Of a stretch of 64,000 nucleotides of DNA, positions 43,766 to 53,896 are shown piece after piece; positions within the stretch are counted from its first letter, which is position 1, and the number at the start of each line of letters is the position of its first letter. The DNA comes from Limnephilus marmoratus (Eukaryota; Arthropoda; Insecta; Trichoptera; Limnephilidae): contig OU862917.1 in assembly GCA_917880885.1 (NCBI GenBank), positions 32,104,104 through 32,168,103 of the forward strand, written 5' to 3'. The position numbers and the translations under genes are program-made. Under the pieces are notes generated by a model. It saw nothing but the letters and a program-made list of their open reading frames with translations, was not told where the DNA came from and ran no database searches.

Positions 43766-44104
43766 TCTTTATATACGAGTAGTATAAAGCAAAGTCGCTC
43801 CCGCTGTCTGTACGCTTAGATCTTTTGAAATTTTAAGCTACGCAACGGATTTTCATGTGGTTTTCGCCAATAGATAGAGTGATTCATGAGGAAGGTTTAG
43901 GTATATAATTTGTAAGGATTTTGTGTAAATTGGTTGAGCGGGTTGGCAAGCGGGTAACGGGCATCGGGCCGGCAAGCAGGTGGTGTGGATTTGATATGTG
44001 AACAAATTAACAGATGCGTTGATTATAAAGGTTTGGGTAATGACGTTGTCAGTAGATGGCGTTGTGTTTCGTTAGCCACAGTAACGTGTGGCCGGGTCTG
44101 CTAG
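43766..44104 (+). mobile_element. Non-autonomous Helitron, full length (339 bp)
   Basis: It starts TCTTTATATACG after host A (43765) and ends GGGTCTGCTAG before host T (44105). The 3' hairpin GCCACA/TGTGGC lies 12 bases from the end. The body has AGTCGCTCCCGCTGTCTGTA, GCTACGCAACGGATTTTCAT, AGATAGAGTGATTCATGAGG, and a run of GCGGGTTGGCAAGCGGG motifs. There is no target duplication, as expected. The minus-strand copy at 29617-29901 confirms the ends. Confidence 0.88.
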
Positions 44105-44639
44105 TACCTTTTAAAACATTATAAATTGTTGGTTTACCCAACAAAATAAAATAATAATATATTCAAACTTCTAGTTTTGATTTAGATTTGGTTAGGTTAG
44201 GTTCATGGAAGACCCACAATAAGTCATGGCCGACCTGTGGGTTAAAATAGTGTCATTTTTAAATCAAATCAAAAACATCATATTATACACTTATTGTAGG
44301 ATAGTATAAAGTGTATGAACTGAAAATTAAACACCTTTTTTCAATATTAGCATTTCAGTTTTTTTTTTACTTTTTTTTTTTTCGGCCACTTAAGTTTTGG
44401 AAAATTAACCCCCTGGAGGTTAATCGATTTATTCAAAAACGAAATCTCAAATCAAAAAAATTATTCTACAAAAGTGACTCCAAATGTAATGTACATTCAC
44501 TAGTTTTTCGCTTTTACCACAAGTTTCTGGATACCGTGTATATATATAAAGTATAATATAAAAAAAATTAAATAAACACAATGTACGTTCTTTGAGGGAC
44601 GTTGTTAAATATCTCGCATGGTTTGTATTATTCGCAGCT
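44105..44639. other. Unannotated
   Basis: The frame at 44311-44556 has no domain. CTGGATACCGTGTATATAT at about 44527 resembles 22132, a possible repeat end. Confidence 0.35.
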
Positions 44640-44990
44640 CAGGTACGGTGGCTCCAGAGTTAAGTTACCTCTCAGAAGCTGGGCGTGCTGTACAGGGCCC
44701 GCAGATTCTGCAGTCCCAAAGTACCTGAAAAAACCATCGACTTTTTGCAGAAACTGGCGGTCCGTTTGATAGATTCTCCATCCCGACAAACGGATTACAA
44801 TCTTTACTTTAATGCTGTCCACGTTCTACCGGTATTTCAATGGAAGATGATCTAAGGAACTAGCGTAATTGATTCCTTCAGCACTGGTGTACCTACAGTC
44901 GGCAAACACGTCAAACGCGCTCTACGCGTTTCTATGACTCTTTCTTGAGTTCAACAGCTCGGTGGTGGAATGATTTGATCTTAAAGACCT
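44640..44990 (+). pseudogene. Jockey-like reverse transcriptase C-terminal remnant
   Basis: Broken plus frames read RSWACCTGPADSAVPKYLKK, then TLMLSTFYRYFNGR.SKELA.LIP. This resembles the 'L.VFYR.Y.G.CS.EL..LIP' stretch near the end of insect Jockey-like ORF2, followed by a degraded TSNALYAFL...W region. There are several stops. The identification rests on this one stretch. Confidence 0.5.
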
Positions 44991-44994
44991 AGGT

Positions 44995-45072
44995 TGACTC
45001 CTTCCTTTCCATTAGAAGACACAGCATCCTCAAAGATGACATAGGCCCTGATTGAAATTATTTTCCTCTGTG
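44995..45072 (+). mobile_element. SINE family A, 3' fragment
   Basis: CTCCTTCCTTTCCATTAGAAG, ACACAGCATCCTCAAAGATG and ACATAGGCCCTGATTGAAAT match the SINE A 3' part; it breaks off before the final GTGTGGAGCT. Confidence 0.75.
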
Positions 45073-45553
45073 TTGTATCTTTTTTGTTGTGTTAATCTAA
45101 AAAAATATTATGTTGTGTGTAATGTATAATTTATGTATTTATTAATATTTATGGTTTTGCAAACAAACTTGTGAACCTGTCATTAGTTCTGCTATATCTA
45201 ACGTTTTCGTTGAATTTTTATGTCTTTATTGCGAACCTTGAACTTTCCCATCGGAGTAATAATTTGGGAGCGCTTTGAATGAACACGGGTTGCGCCAGTT
45301 GTAAGTTGCGTGGGCGGAGGAATTATCGGAGTCGTGCTTTCGTTTTTCATGAAACATTTAAGGGCGGGCTATTCGGCTATTTCGCTATTTCCCGACGCTC
45401 GCGGCATCTAGCTCTCCCTTTGATAGCTCTATCCAGGCGTACGAAACCTTTATTTATAATAAATTTAATTTAAAAAATACAAAATTGTTTCAGTGTAATG
45501 TTCCACGAGTTAAGCGTGTTGGTTTTGCCCATTCCTTACAATTGACCCAATTA
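45073..45553. other. Unannotated; GC-richer block at 45270-45440 ending in AATAAA
   Basis: A 64-codon frame at 45279-45473 has no domain. The block ends TTTATAATAAATTTAATTT and could be part of an LTR or a transcript end, but nothing confirms it. Confidence 0.35.
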
Positions 45554-45645
45554 AAGACGGTTTCCGTAGTCTATTGATTAAGATCCTTGGATAATCAGGG
45601 AATTGTTTGTTCGAATCCCGTGCGAATCTTGTGCTCAAATAAATT
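45554..45645 (+). mobile_element. tRNA-derived SINE head (family B-like)
   Basis: GGTTTCCGTAGTCTATTGATT (A-box-like, close to the family B head) and TTGTTCGAATCCCGTGCG (B-box) are followed by CAAATAAATTTAATTGATTT, as after family B heads. The body is missing. Confidence 0.7.
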
Positions 45646-45764
45646 TAATTGATTTTTTTAATATCTTTTTGAAGATTATACCCATCAATGTAATACATCG
45701 TTGAAAAAGAATATAATACTAATAAATCTAAATGAAACATGAAACAGAGCGAAATACAGAAAAA

Positions 45765-45842
45765 TAAAAAGGTAACGGTCGCAGCTGGGAATCGAATCCA
45801 GGATTTCTTGTCTACGGTTATCGAATATCCTGGGTTGTGCTA
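45765..45842 (-). mobile_element. tRNA-like SINE head fragment (family E)
   Basis: AAAAAGGTAACGGTCGCAGC and GGAATCGAATCCAGGATTTC (minus-strand B-box GGATTCGATTCC) match 15190-15270. Confidence 0.6.
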
Positions 45843-46079
45843 ATGAAACAACAATTTTTTTTGTTATTTCTTTACTTATCACTAATTACTTCATAAATAT
45901 TTTATACTTGTTATGTATTTCAATTTTTTTATTTTGGTTTTCAAATTATGTATAAATAATACTTACGTTGTTTTTCATGTGATTGCTTCTGTGAATATGC
46001 AAATGTGATTACTGCAGACACATTAGTCTAGGGATATTTATATTTGTATTTTAATTTGTTTTATATTACCCACAAATAT

Positions 46080-46192
46080 GTTTTATAAAAATTCTGTTTT
46101 GTTTTTGGGGTGTTATGCCGTGTTGCGCTACCTCCTTCTTTCCATCCTCCGTGTCCATCATCAGGGCAGATCCGGTAGATGTAAAATCTTAA
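46080..46192 (+). mobile_element. Hairpin repeat family C, shortened copy
   Basis: GTTTTGTTTTTGGGGTGTTA, GCCGTGTTGCGCTACCTCC, GTGTCCATCATCAGGGCAG and AAATCTTAAAACGTATCA follow family C order, with the AACGTTTCGG part deleted. Confidence 0.75.
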
Positions 46193-46224
46193 AACGTATC
46201 ATTTTTTTTGTGTCTCAAATAAAT

Positions 46225-46310
46225 AAATAAAAAAAGAGAATCGAACCCAGGATCTCTTCTCGGGTATAGAAAATCCTGGGTTCGAGTCCCAGTTGCGCCC
46301 GTCACTTTTT
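46225..46310. repeat. Inverted pair of tRNA B-box-like sequences
   Basis: AATCGAACCCAGGATC on the left and AAAATCCTGGGTTCGAGTCC on the right form a hairpin of about 16 bp. It is probably two head-to-head SINE E heads after deletion, not a tRNA gene. Confidence 0.6.
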
Positions 46311-46542
46311 TATTTTTCTGTGTCTTTTTCCGTTTCTTAGTTCGTTTAAATTGTTTGTTGATTTTTACCCATTACTTTAAATGTCGATTTTTTTGCTATT
46401 TACCGCAGGTGCACCTATACTAATTTTCTCTTCTCATTTAATTTGTTTTTTTTTATGTTGATTCGTTTTATTCCTCTCTTATTATATATATTAAGTATTT
46501 AAAATAATATTATATGCTTTTGTAATACACTAATGCAATAAA
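46311..46542. other. Unannotated AT-rich leader to the minisatellite
   Basis: No motif recognised. Confidence 0.35.
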
Positions 46543-46850
46543 CACTTGTATTATTGTTAATATTATTTTCTTGAAATAGTATGTGAATTCACATGTAAAC
46601 TAATTAACTAACACTTGTGTTATTGTTAATATTATTTTCTTGAAATAGTATGTGAATTCACATGTAAACTAATTAACTAACACTTGTATTATTGTTAATA
46701 TTATTTTCTTGAAATAGTATGTGAATTCACATGTAAACTAATTAACTAACACTTGTGTTATTGTTAATATTATTTTCTTGAAATAGTATGTGAATTCACA
46801 TGTAAACTAATTAACTAACACTTGTGTTATTGTTAATATTATTTTATTAT
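46543..46850. repeat. 69-bp minisatellite, first block (4.5 units)
   Basis: Units start CACTTGTATTATTGTTAATA at 46543, 46612, 46681, 46750 and 46819, each exactly 69 bp apart and nearly identical (T/G at one position alternates). Each unit holds the palindrome GTGAATTCAC. The array is continued, diverged, at 47180-47350. Confidence 0.95.
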
Positions 46851-47179
46851 TTTATGTACAAATACAAGATACACACAAATTCAAATCGTCACTAAACACT
46901 TTCCTTGTTAATAAATGTCACTACACGTTGAGTGAATACCTCACGTAAATGAAACGCCTATTTTTATTGGTATATATATTTGTATTTTTTTTTTTTTTTT
47001 CATTGGTATATTGTTATTTTATCTGTATAAACATTGTAATTATAATAAAACAAATAATATTATATAAACATTGTAATTAAATAAATGTGGTTAGCTGGAA
47101 GAAATGGGGTCTACCCATAAGCTACACCTTTTGTAATTTTTATTTTACAATAAATATTTTTTGATTTTGATTTTTATTG
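46851..47179 (+). mobile_element. Sequence inserted in the 69-bp minisatellite
   Basis: It splits the array. It contains a duplicated ATAAACATTGTAATTA motif, then GGTTAGCTGGAAGAAATGGG, AGCTACACCTTTTGTAATTT and a TTTTACAATAAATATTTTTT tail, which looks like the 3' end of a LINE-type or other retroposed sequence. Exact ends and TSD were not resolved. Confidence 0.45.
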
Positions 47180-47350
47180 AACTAGTATGTGAATTCACAT
47201 GTAAACTAATTAACCAACACTTGTGTTATTGTTAATATTATTTTCTTGAAATAATTTGTAATTAACATGTACCTAATTAACTAACACTTGTATTATTGTT
47301 GATATTATTTTCTTGAAATAGTACGCGAACTAAGATGTAACTAATTAACA
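47180..47350. repeat. 69-bp minisatellite, second diverged block
   Basis: It has GTATGTGAATTCACATGTAA and two further CACTTGT(G/A)TTATTGTT unit starts, more diverged than the first block (edge units of a tandem array are often the older ones). Confidence 0.85.
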
Positions 47351-48113
47351 CAATTTTATTTGTGCACGCCAGTCCTTGAACCCGCCACCACCGTAGGCCA
47401 TAAAGGGTTTCGCGGACCGGTGGTTATCCACGCGCGCCCTATGCGATAACGTATCTTGGTTTCTAGACGGCAATAATGAAAATCATAAATTTCCTCGGCA
47501 AATTGAGGTTGTTTGTATGTTTCGACGAGGGTTTGTCGTGTTACGGCGGTCATTATAATGAAACTTGGCCGTTTTCGTATGTTATCTCGACTCAGAGTCG
47601 CGTTACGTCGTCTTCGGGAACATCTGACTCGGAAAATTAAATTAAAATCGTACACGTAAATTATGAGCGACCGGCTCGGATCCTTTTAGTACGAATTCCG
47701 CCTTTGACGTCGCCAAAGGAAAAAATAAGCTGTTTATAAATCAAAGCTAAATATTATTACGAAGCTCGTTTTGGACCACTGAAAATACATAGAATTTTTA
47801 CTTCTTCTAGGTATAGATACCCTTACTATTTTCGAATCCTTACCACTTAGGGCCAAACGTTATACTAAATTCAAATGTAACATTGTCATCAAACAGTCAT
47901 TCAGCGCCATTTTATTTACTTTTTTACTTCCCCGTCGATTCTTGTTGAATTTCAGCTATCATTCTATCCAATTGTAATAAGCTGATATGCCCAACAATAT
48001 GTCAGTTGTCTTCTTCTGCTGATCACAGTTTATTCATAAGCTGAAACGTACTTAGAATCGGCATTTATCGGGATCTTTCAATTTTCGCAATATTTGCTTA
48101 TTTTATAAGGAAA
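47351..48113. other. Unannotated; possible diverged SINE head at 47356-47440
   Basis: GTGCACGCCAGTCCTTGAACC resembles the family B head junction (minus), but the A-box side is poor. The 99-codon minus frame at 47356-47655 has no domain. 47868-47915 shares the end of the candidate MITE at 42040. Confidence 0.35.
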
Positions 48114-48312
48114 CTAGTACCCGGCATGCGTTGCAATGCCAATCAAAGAAATAAATTGTTTCTCCCTCCATGTCCATTCCCATGAGTCCCCGTTCCACTC
48201 CCGCTTCCCTTCCCTTCCTGCGTTCACCCTTGTCACTCTTCCCGCGAACCCCACCTCCTTCGTTACCCTTCCCCTTCTGCCTTCCCTCCCTGCCGCTGAA
48301 ATAGAAATACAC

Positions 48313-49113
48313 CACGGACATATGAATATATCTGGACCTGCCCTAAGTGATAAAAACGTATTATTTCCCCATCCCCATGGAGCCGGCTAGAGCTCCGCCT
48401 TGGAGCCAGCTCGCTCCATGGGGAGGAGAGAGAACCTCGCTTGAATCTAAAATATGTGAAGTCATCATTCTTGTCCTGATCAGCGCGGAAGTAACATCCA
48501 TACATTTTTCGAAATAACACGCCAAAAACGGTAGCTTGTGCTATACATTTTACCCACATATTATATGGACATAGCGAATGTGGGCGGTTCTCCAGTGTGC
48601 TCGTCGCTGGTTAGGGAACGTACCCATACTACGTGACCAACTTTTTGCAATTTTTAACCCCCCCCCCGGTGACCAAAATCCTAAGCAACCCGCCGCTCAT
48701 TTGTATGGAGCGTGACATTTTGAAGACCCCCCCCCCCTAAACGTGTCACGTAGTATGGGTACGTTCCCTACAGGGGTAAGTAAAATGTGAAACATTTGTA
48801 AAAGTGTCTTAACTAAACACGGCAACAAAATATTGCTATGTGAATTGGGGCGAATCTTTTCGGGGCGAGCATTTGGCCTTAGCAAATATGTTATTAACGT
48901 GGCATGCAATTCGCGCTCCCATGTAAAAAGGGCTATTCATTCAAAGCAGATTTTGCTTTTAAGAACTAAACGGTGATATTATAATGCGAGTTGCCTATAT
49001 ACTGTTAGATTTATTTTTTAACGAATCACAGTCATTTTTCCTCTCTTCTCCTCCCATAGTTTGGTTTTACCCCTCATCTGTATGTTCTGGTCTATTGAAT
49101 TCTGATGTCTATG
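48313..49113. mobile_element. TIR element, 8-bp TSD, copy 2, nested in the Helitron
   Basis: It is the same family as 23373-24107. Ends are CGGACATATGAATATATC and ATTGAATTCTGATGTCTATG. Exact flanking duplications AAATACAC lie at 48305-48312 and 49114-49121. The internal order (CCTGCCCTAAGTGATAAA, GTGATATTATAATGCGAG, TTATGTTCTGGTCTATT-like end) agrees with copy 1. A 155-bp MITE sits inside at 48614-48768. Confidence 0.92.
48614..48768. mobile_element. MITE, GGGAACGTACCC family, copy 3
   Basis: The ends GGGAACGTACCCATACTACG and TAGTATGGGTACGTTCCC lie between TA at 48612-48613 and 48769-48770. Comparison with the empty site in the sister element near 23745-23765 gives equal flank length when one TA is counted once, which supports a TA duplication. 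Confidence 0.92.
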
Positions 49114-49442
49114 AAATACACACATTTTCTAACCACTCGAGCATCACCTTTAGTATTTTTTTTATACAAATTTCATAACGCCAGAGCTTACCATTATATA
49201 TAAAAAACAGTTTTTGAGTCAATCCATCAATTGCTTTTCGAGATTTGCGGACACAAACATACGGACCTAATTTTTTTTCTGTATAGGGATTCCCTAATCA
49301 CCTAGCGGTATGAAATATACTTTACAAACTATTCTCATACCTACCAAAATAAACATAAAAAATTTCATAAAATCGATCGAGCCGTGTCGGAGCAGTGCGA
49401 TCACTAACACCGTGACACGAGATTTTTATATATAGGTATAGA

Positions 49443-49729
49443 TTTAGTTGCCCTATTTTTTCGTTAAAATATTTTGAAGACTCGCCTTAGTCTGTCTCGA
49501 TTATGCGAAATATTATTGCATTTTATTATCTAGTACCGAATGAATCAAATGAATGAAGCCAAAGATGAATCAAATTAAATAAAGACAATAAATTTTATGG
49601 CATTGAATTAAATTCACTCGCTTGTAAATACTATGAGCAACCGTAGTAATGCTTTTGGTTACGAATTCTGCTTTGAACTTATTCATTGTAAAATATTGGT
49701 TGTTATAGGTCTCGCAAGTTAAGTTGACT
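49443..49729. other. Unannotated
   Basis: A 78-codon minus frame at 49570-49806 shows no domain. Confidence 0.35.
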
Positions 49730-51000
49730 TCATCACAGTACTCACACAGATGCAAAACTTTCATAGAGCGTGTTTCGTTTTGGGCTTTTAACAAAAAAGC
49801 AATCAATAATTATTTCACAATTGAGAATTCGAATCCAAAGCGTGTTTAAATCGGTAACATAAAACTAATGTTGTTTTACAACATCTTTATAGAAATGCTG
49901 AAGGTTTAGGAAGAAAAATAAGTTTATTAACTAAATGCGATAATCTTCAGGATTGAAATCAAAGGGGTATTCATAAATAACAACAAGGTTAAAAAAATAT
50001 TATGTTATTTAAAAAGATTAATTTATTATAATATTCATACTTATATAATATTTTATAAAGTAAATAATCGACAAGCCGCCACATGCCGCTACACGTTTAA
50101 TAGGCATAGCTTTTGAAAAGTAAACTACTGTTAAGAAACATCGGTTTCGGTCGGGATAGATGGAAAAACATGCTTTTAAATTCGGTTTTCATTCAAAGTT
50201 AAAAATTTCCCATATAAAACATCTCCATTGCCGCCATTTTTTTTTACGGATTTGACATTTATAAAGTTTCGTTTAAAACTCAATACGCATGAATTACTCG
50301 GTTTACCTAAACTAAGAACCTAATGGCTTACAAATTTTTCTGTTTATGGGTTATTTATTTTTTATAATTATGTGTTAGCAATCATCAGCAACACTAATTA
50401 TTTAATTATGTACCAGTCATCATCAGCAACTATCTATACGTATATTATCTAAAATATAACAGATTACTAACACAAAGGTACAAAAGATTAACTGTTGAAT
50501 AGGTACTAGTCTGTGATACTCCAGTTGCCTTAGACGTCAAATTATACAAGTCATTTATGCTTAAAAGTTGACCACTCTTTTTTTTACATTATTAATAAGT
50601 AAAATAATTAAACATACGGAATAAAATTTCACGATTTGGTTCATTCAGTGATTAGCCACGTTCAGTTTCGTAACAGGACTCCATGATATCGTAATAAATA
50701 TTAAACTTTACAAACACTATTTATTATTTCAAATTTATAAATTTGTCATTATTTGTCACTAGCGAAATGTAGGTGCACGTGTGTTTAAATCAAATTACGA
50801 ACCGAATGAATAGGACATCCTGTAAGTACAGCCTCAAAAGGGTGTCGTTAAACTTGCCTCTCTTCTAACTAGTTACAATAAGTGGACGTAAGCAAGACAG
50901 AGAGCCTTGTCGGATTTGTGGGCGTCGCTTAACGTTCACACAGATAGACCAATACATCAATACTAAGCATTTTTATTGCTTCCAACTTAAAGTGTTTTAC
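49730..51000 (+). repeat. Large diverged dispersed repeat, family G, copy 2
   Basis: It is collinear with 18283-20100 in several islands (GAGATTCG-type ATTTCACAATTGAGAATTCG, AATCTTCAGGATTGAAAT, CAGTCATCATCAGCAAC, AAATATAACAGATTACTAAC, GGACGTAAGCAAGACAGAG). No coding remnant is visible in this copy. Confidence 0.6.
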
Positions 51001-51990
51001 CTATAATAAATGAGAGCAATACTTGTACTGTTGATATTGTGTAGATAATTTTGGACCAATAAAAATAAATTGAATATTTACTTACTTTCCATACTATTTA
51101 TAATAATAACACTATTAGGATAAATTAGGTTGTGTTGTTTCAACCTCTGTCATATTTGATCGACGATTAGCGCCATTTTGTATTTTTAACATATGAATTG
51201 TCCCCGTTTAACGCCGTTTCAGTGTTTTATCAAATTTGATCAGATTTTACGCATTAAATGCTCCCTAATTATGTGCAAACTAATATTATGTTTCATAAAA
51301 ATGTTCACAACTATCCTACGAAAAGTTGCCGAGATTTTAGGTTTCCCAAAACTAAACTTACGTGTACACAAAACAGCTTTTTTTTTAAATGACAAAACAT
51401 TATAACAACGTACCAAAATCCTTAAAAGAAGCCACAAGATAAATATGTAATGTACCTATAAATAAGAAAAAATATGATTTATATCCGAAGGTGAACACGA
51501 ATGTATTCGAATACCTACTTACCAAGTTTATTTTAGTTACATTAAACCAATTTGTAAAATGTATTTTTTAATATTTTTATTTATTTTTCCTACTAGACAT
51601 ATATGAAAAAATTTGCTTTCGTCTAAATAAAGATTCAAAAACAAAAATAACGATCTTGCTGGAGATAGATGGATTGAAGAACAGCTGAAGAAGACCTGTA
51701 AAAGATGGATTAAAGAACAAAAAAAGGCAATATTACACAAATTTTATAATGTAAAAGAATCAAACATATATACATAATACCCCTACAATTCGCACATCAT
51801 TATATTTCCAGAGTCAATAAGTTTATCTTTATCTCGTTTCGATACAACCGTACCTACTCGTAATATTTTCCGATAATTTATTATTTCATACTTTATTGAA
51901 ATTTTTTATTATAAATTAAATTGGGGGCCTCAGCACGGGTGATGCACTTGATGAGGCACAAATTAACAAATAATGTTTTAAAACATGTAA
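51001..51990. other. Unannotated
   Basis: Frames at 51193-51437 on both strands have no domain. AT-rich. Confidence 0.35.
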
Positions 51991-52406
51991 AGGAACGTAC
52001 CCATACTACGTGACCCATTTTTTGCAATTTTAAACCCCCCCTCCCCCCTCGGTGACCACGTGTGGTATATTCCAAGACCCCCCCCTCCCCCTAGAGTTTT
52101 CATGTAGTAAATGATAAATATGGCTTTGAATCATTTCTTGCTAACAAAAAGTTTAAAAAAAATTATTTGGTTTATATTTGTCATTATTAATACGGCGCTT
52201 GCTGCGTGAAGGCAAGAGTGCATGCATACGCATACGTATAATTACAAGTGGAAAAAATATTTAAAAGTTATTGGAAAAAATATAAAAAGATTTCTAGATT
52301 GACTATGTGATAAAAACCTAAGCCCCCCGCCCCCCATTGTGACCAAGCGTAATTTTTTGAAGATCCCCCCCCCCCTAAACGGGTCACGTAGTTTGGGTTC
52401 GTTCCC
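51991..52406. mobile_element. GGGAACGTACCC family, long form (416 bp), copy 4
   Basis: The end GGAACGTACCCATACTACG at the left and ACGTAGTTTGGGTTCGTTCCC at the right bound a core with GAATCATTTCTTGCTAACAA, ACGGCGCTTGCTGCGTGAAG and CATACGTATAATTACAAGTG. The short copies (132-165 bp) lack this core, so they look like internal-deletion forms of this longer one. Confidence 0.85.
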
Positions 52407-53128
52407 TGAAGTTATTGTATGAAATAAAAAAAAAATAATAATAAATGGAATAGTGTAGACTACGAAATGCTCGACAGCTGATCACAATTTGTTAAAAATG
52501 GTGTTATCCTCAATTTGATAGTTAATCGCATTTGACGAGGTTTCAAACATTCCAACCTTAGTCGCCTGTTTGAGGTTAATTGCTTTTCGTTCGTGCCAAA
52601 ACCGGTGCCATTATTATAGTTGTGCCGGTATTTACGAAATATTAATTAACTAGAGTATTTATTATCGTCGCATGCGTTTTTTAATTGATTAATACTGAAT
52701 CGATTTCAGAGCCTTTATCCACTGAACAGATAATCTCTAGAAGTGTGATATGTACCGATATGAAATAATATTGACTTTACTAATTTATATCTGCTGCTAT
52801 GGTAATGTGGATATTGTTTGATTTATTTTACCAGATGTAAAACATAATGCTTTCTTTGGGCACACGGACACGCCGATAGATTGTGAAGTTTATTGTAAAA
52901 ATTGGGCAAATTAAAAAAAAACGCATCTCTAGCAATTTATTCTTTATTGAAATATCTGCAATACGTTACTGTCAAAACTGCCAAAATGAAATCGATACCC
53001 ATAGAATAATCGTTTAAAAAATGAAACTTCATATCAAAAATAGTCAAATTCACCCTGCATTATTATCGATATCCGTCAAATCCTCTGTAGCCAATCAGGA
53101 CGCTAGAAATATATCATGTAGGTGAAGC
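52407..53128. other. Unannotated
   Basis: No repeat match or coding signal seen. Confidence 0.35.
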
Positions 53129-53136
53129 ATTAGTAC

Positions 53137-53161
53137 CAAAGATATTGATTGAATATCTTTG
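53137..53161. mobile_element. 25-bp micro-element: fused CAAAGATATT TIRs with exact 8-bp TSD
   Basis: CAAAGATATT-GATTG-AATATCTTTG is two inverted 10-mers around five bases. It is flanked by exact ATTAGTAC at 53129-53136 and 53162-53169. The same terminal 10-mer and 8-bp TSD size mark the 324/327-bp MITEs at 28427 and 54394, so this looks like the most extreme deletion form of that family. Chance is unlikely but not excluded. Confidence 0.7.
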
Positions 53162-53169
53162 ATTAGTAC

Positions 53170-53608
53170 CATATTCTTACACTTTTCCATCGCTCCTTAT
53201 TTCTCGTCAAATTTATTGATCAAATTTAAAAAAAAAAAATTGTACAAAATAATGAATGGCCAGACATCAAATGAATTTGTGAGCAAAATTGAAAACCTTC
53301 TGTATAAACACACATGAGACGGTGAAAAGAAATGACATGAAACTCCCCTTCAGAAATAATACCCAGAGTCAAAGGAGAAGTCAAAGGAAATAAAATCTGA
53401 AGAAAAAATACACTAATTTAAACTTACATTACGAAAATTTGAGATGATTCAATCTAAACATGTTTTAAAAATAATATAATACTCTGTATAGCGATATAGA
53501 AAACTGTGAAGCACTTTTTAAAAAAACATAAATAAAATAGATGTATTTTGAAAATCTTTCTTGAAAAAATAATCTAACGTATTTTGGAGGTTAATATATT
53601 TTGCAAAG
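53170..53608. other. Unannotated
   Basis: A-rich, with no long frame or match. Confidence 0.35.
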
Positions 53609-53645
53609 TGTGGGAGGCGGGTATAGGTCCCGCCGCCCAAGAACC

Positions 53646-53855
53646 ATTTTTTTTTTTTTAAAAGAAAGACAAACATTCCCGGGTTACGAATAACCCAAGT
53701 TTGAAAATGTTTGAAAATCTCCTACTACCACCACAGAAAGCCGAAAATGTTGCTTGTGTTGTGATGGAGGACTTAGCCAGCCGAGGAATCGAACACGCGA
53801 CGCTCGGGTGTGACCCAAGCTCTATGCCCACTCAACCACTGACCAGTCGATGACC
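53646..53855 (-). mobile_element. SINE family D, nested, full length
   Basis: The minus strand runs from a tRNA-derived head (GACTGGTCAGTGGTTGAGTG, then GTCGCGTGTTCGATTCCTCG as B-box) through GACTTAGCC-type body (CACAACACAAGCAACATTTT, GGCTTTCTGTGGTGGTAG). It ends with CGTAACCCGGGAATGTTTGT and poly(A), seen as T's at 53646-53660. The second copy is at 57520. Confidence 0.85.
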
Positions 53856-53896
53856 AACACTCCTATAATAGGGCAGCCCAGCCGGACTCTCTAGGC

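Larger units (their letters stand above)
48114..49442 (-). mobile_element. Non-autonomous Helitron containing two nested insertions
   Basis: The minus-strand 5' end is TCTATACCTATATATAAA (from 49442, host A beyond) followed by ATCTCGTGTCACGGTG. The 3' end is GGCATGCCGGGTACTAG-like: the hairpin GGCAT/ATGCC, then GGGTACTAG, before host T (48113 on the plus strand reads A). Without the nested 801-bp TIR element and its 8-bp TSD copy it is about 520 bp. No Rep/helicase. A C-rich block at 48160-48290 is internal. Confidence 0.75.

Noticed and set aside
46543..47350. CRISPR-like array
   Set aside because: The units are tandem with no unique spacers (period exactly 69), and the genome is eukaryotic.
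47356..47655. 99-codon minus-strand frame
   Set aside because: Basic-rich but with no family resemblance; it overlaps a possible degraded SINE head.
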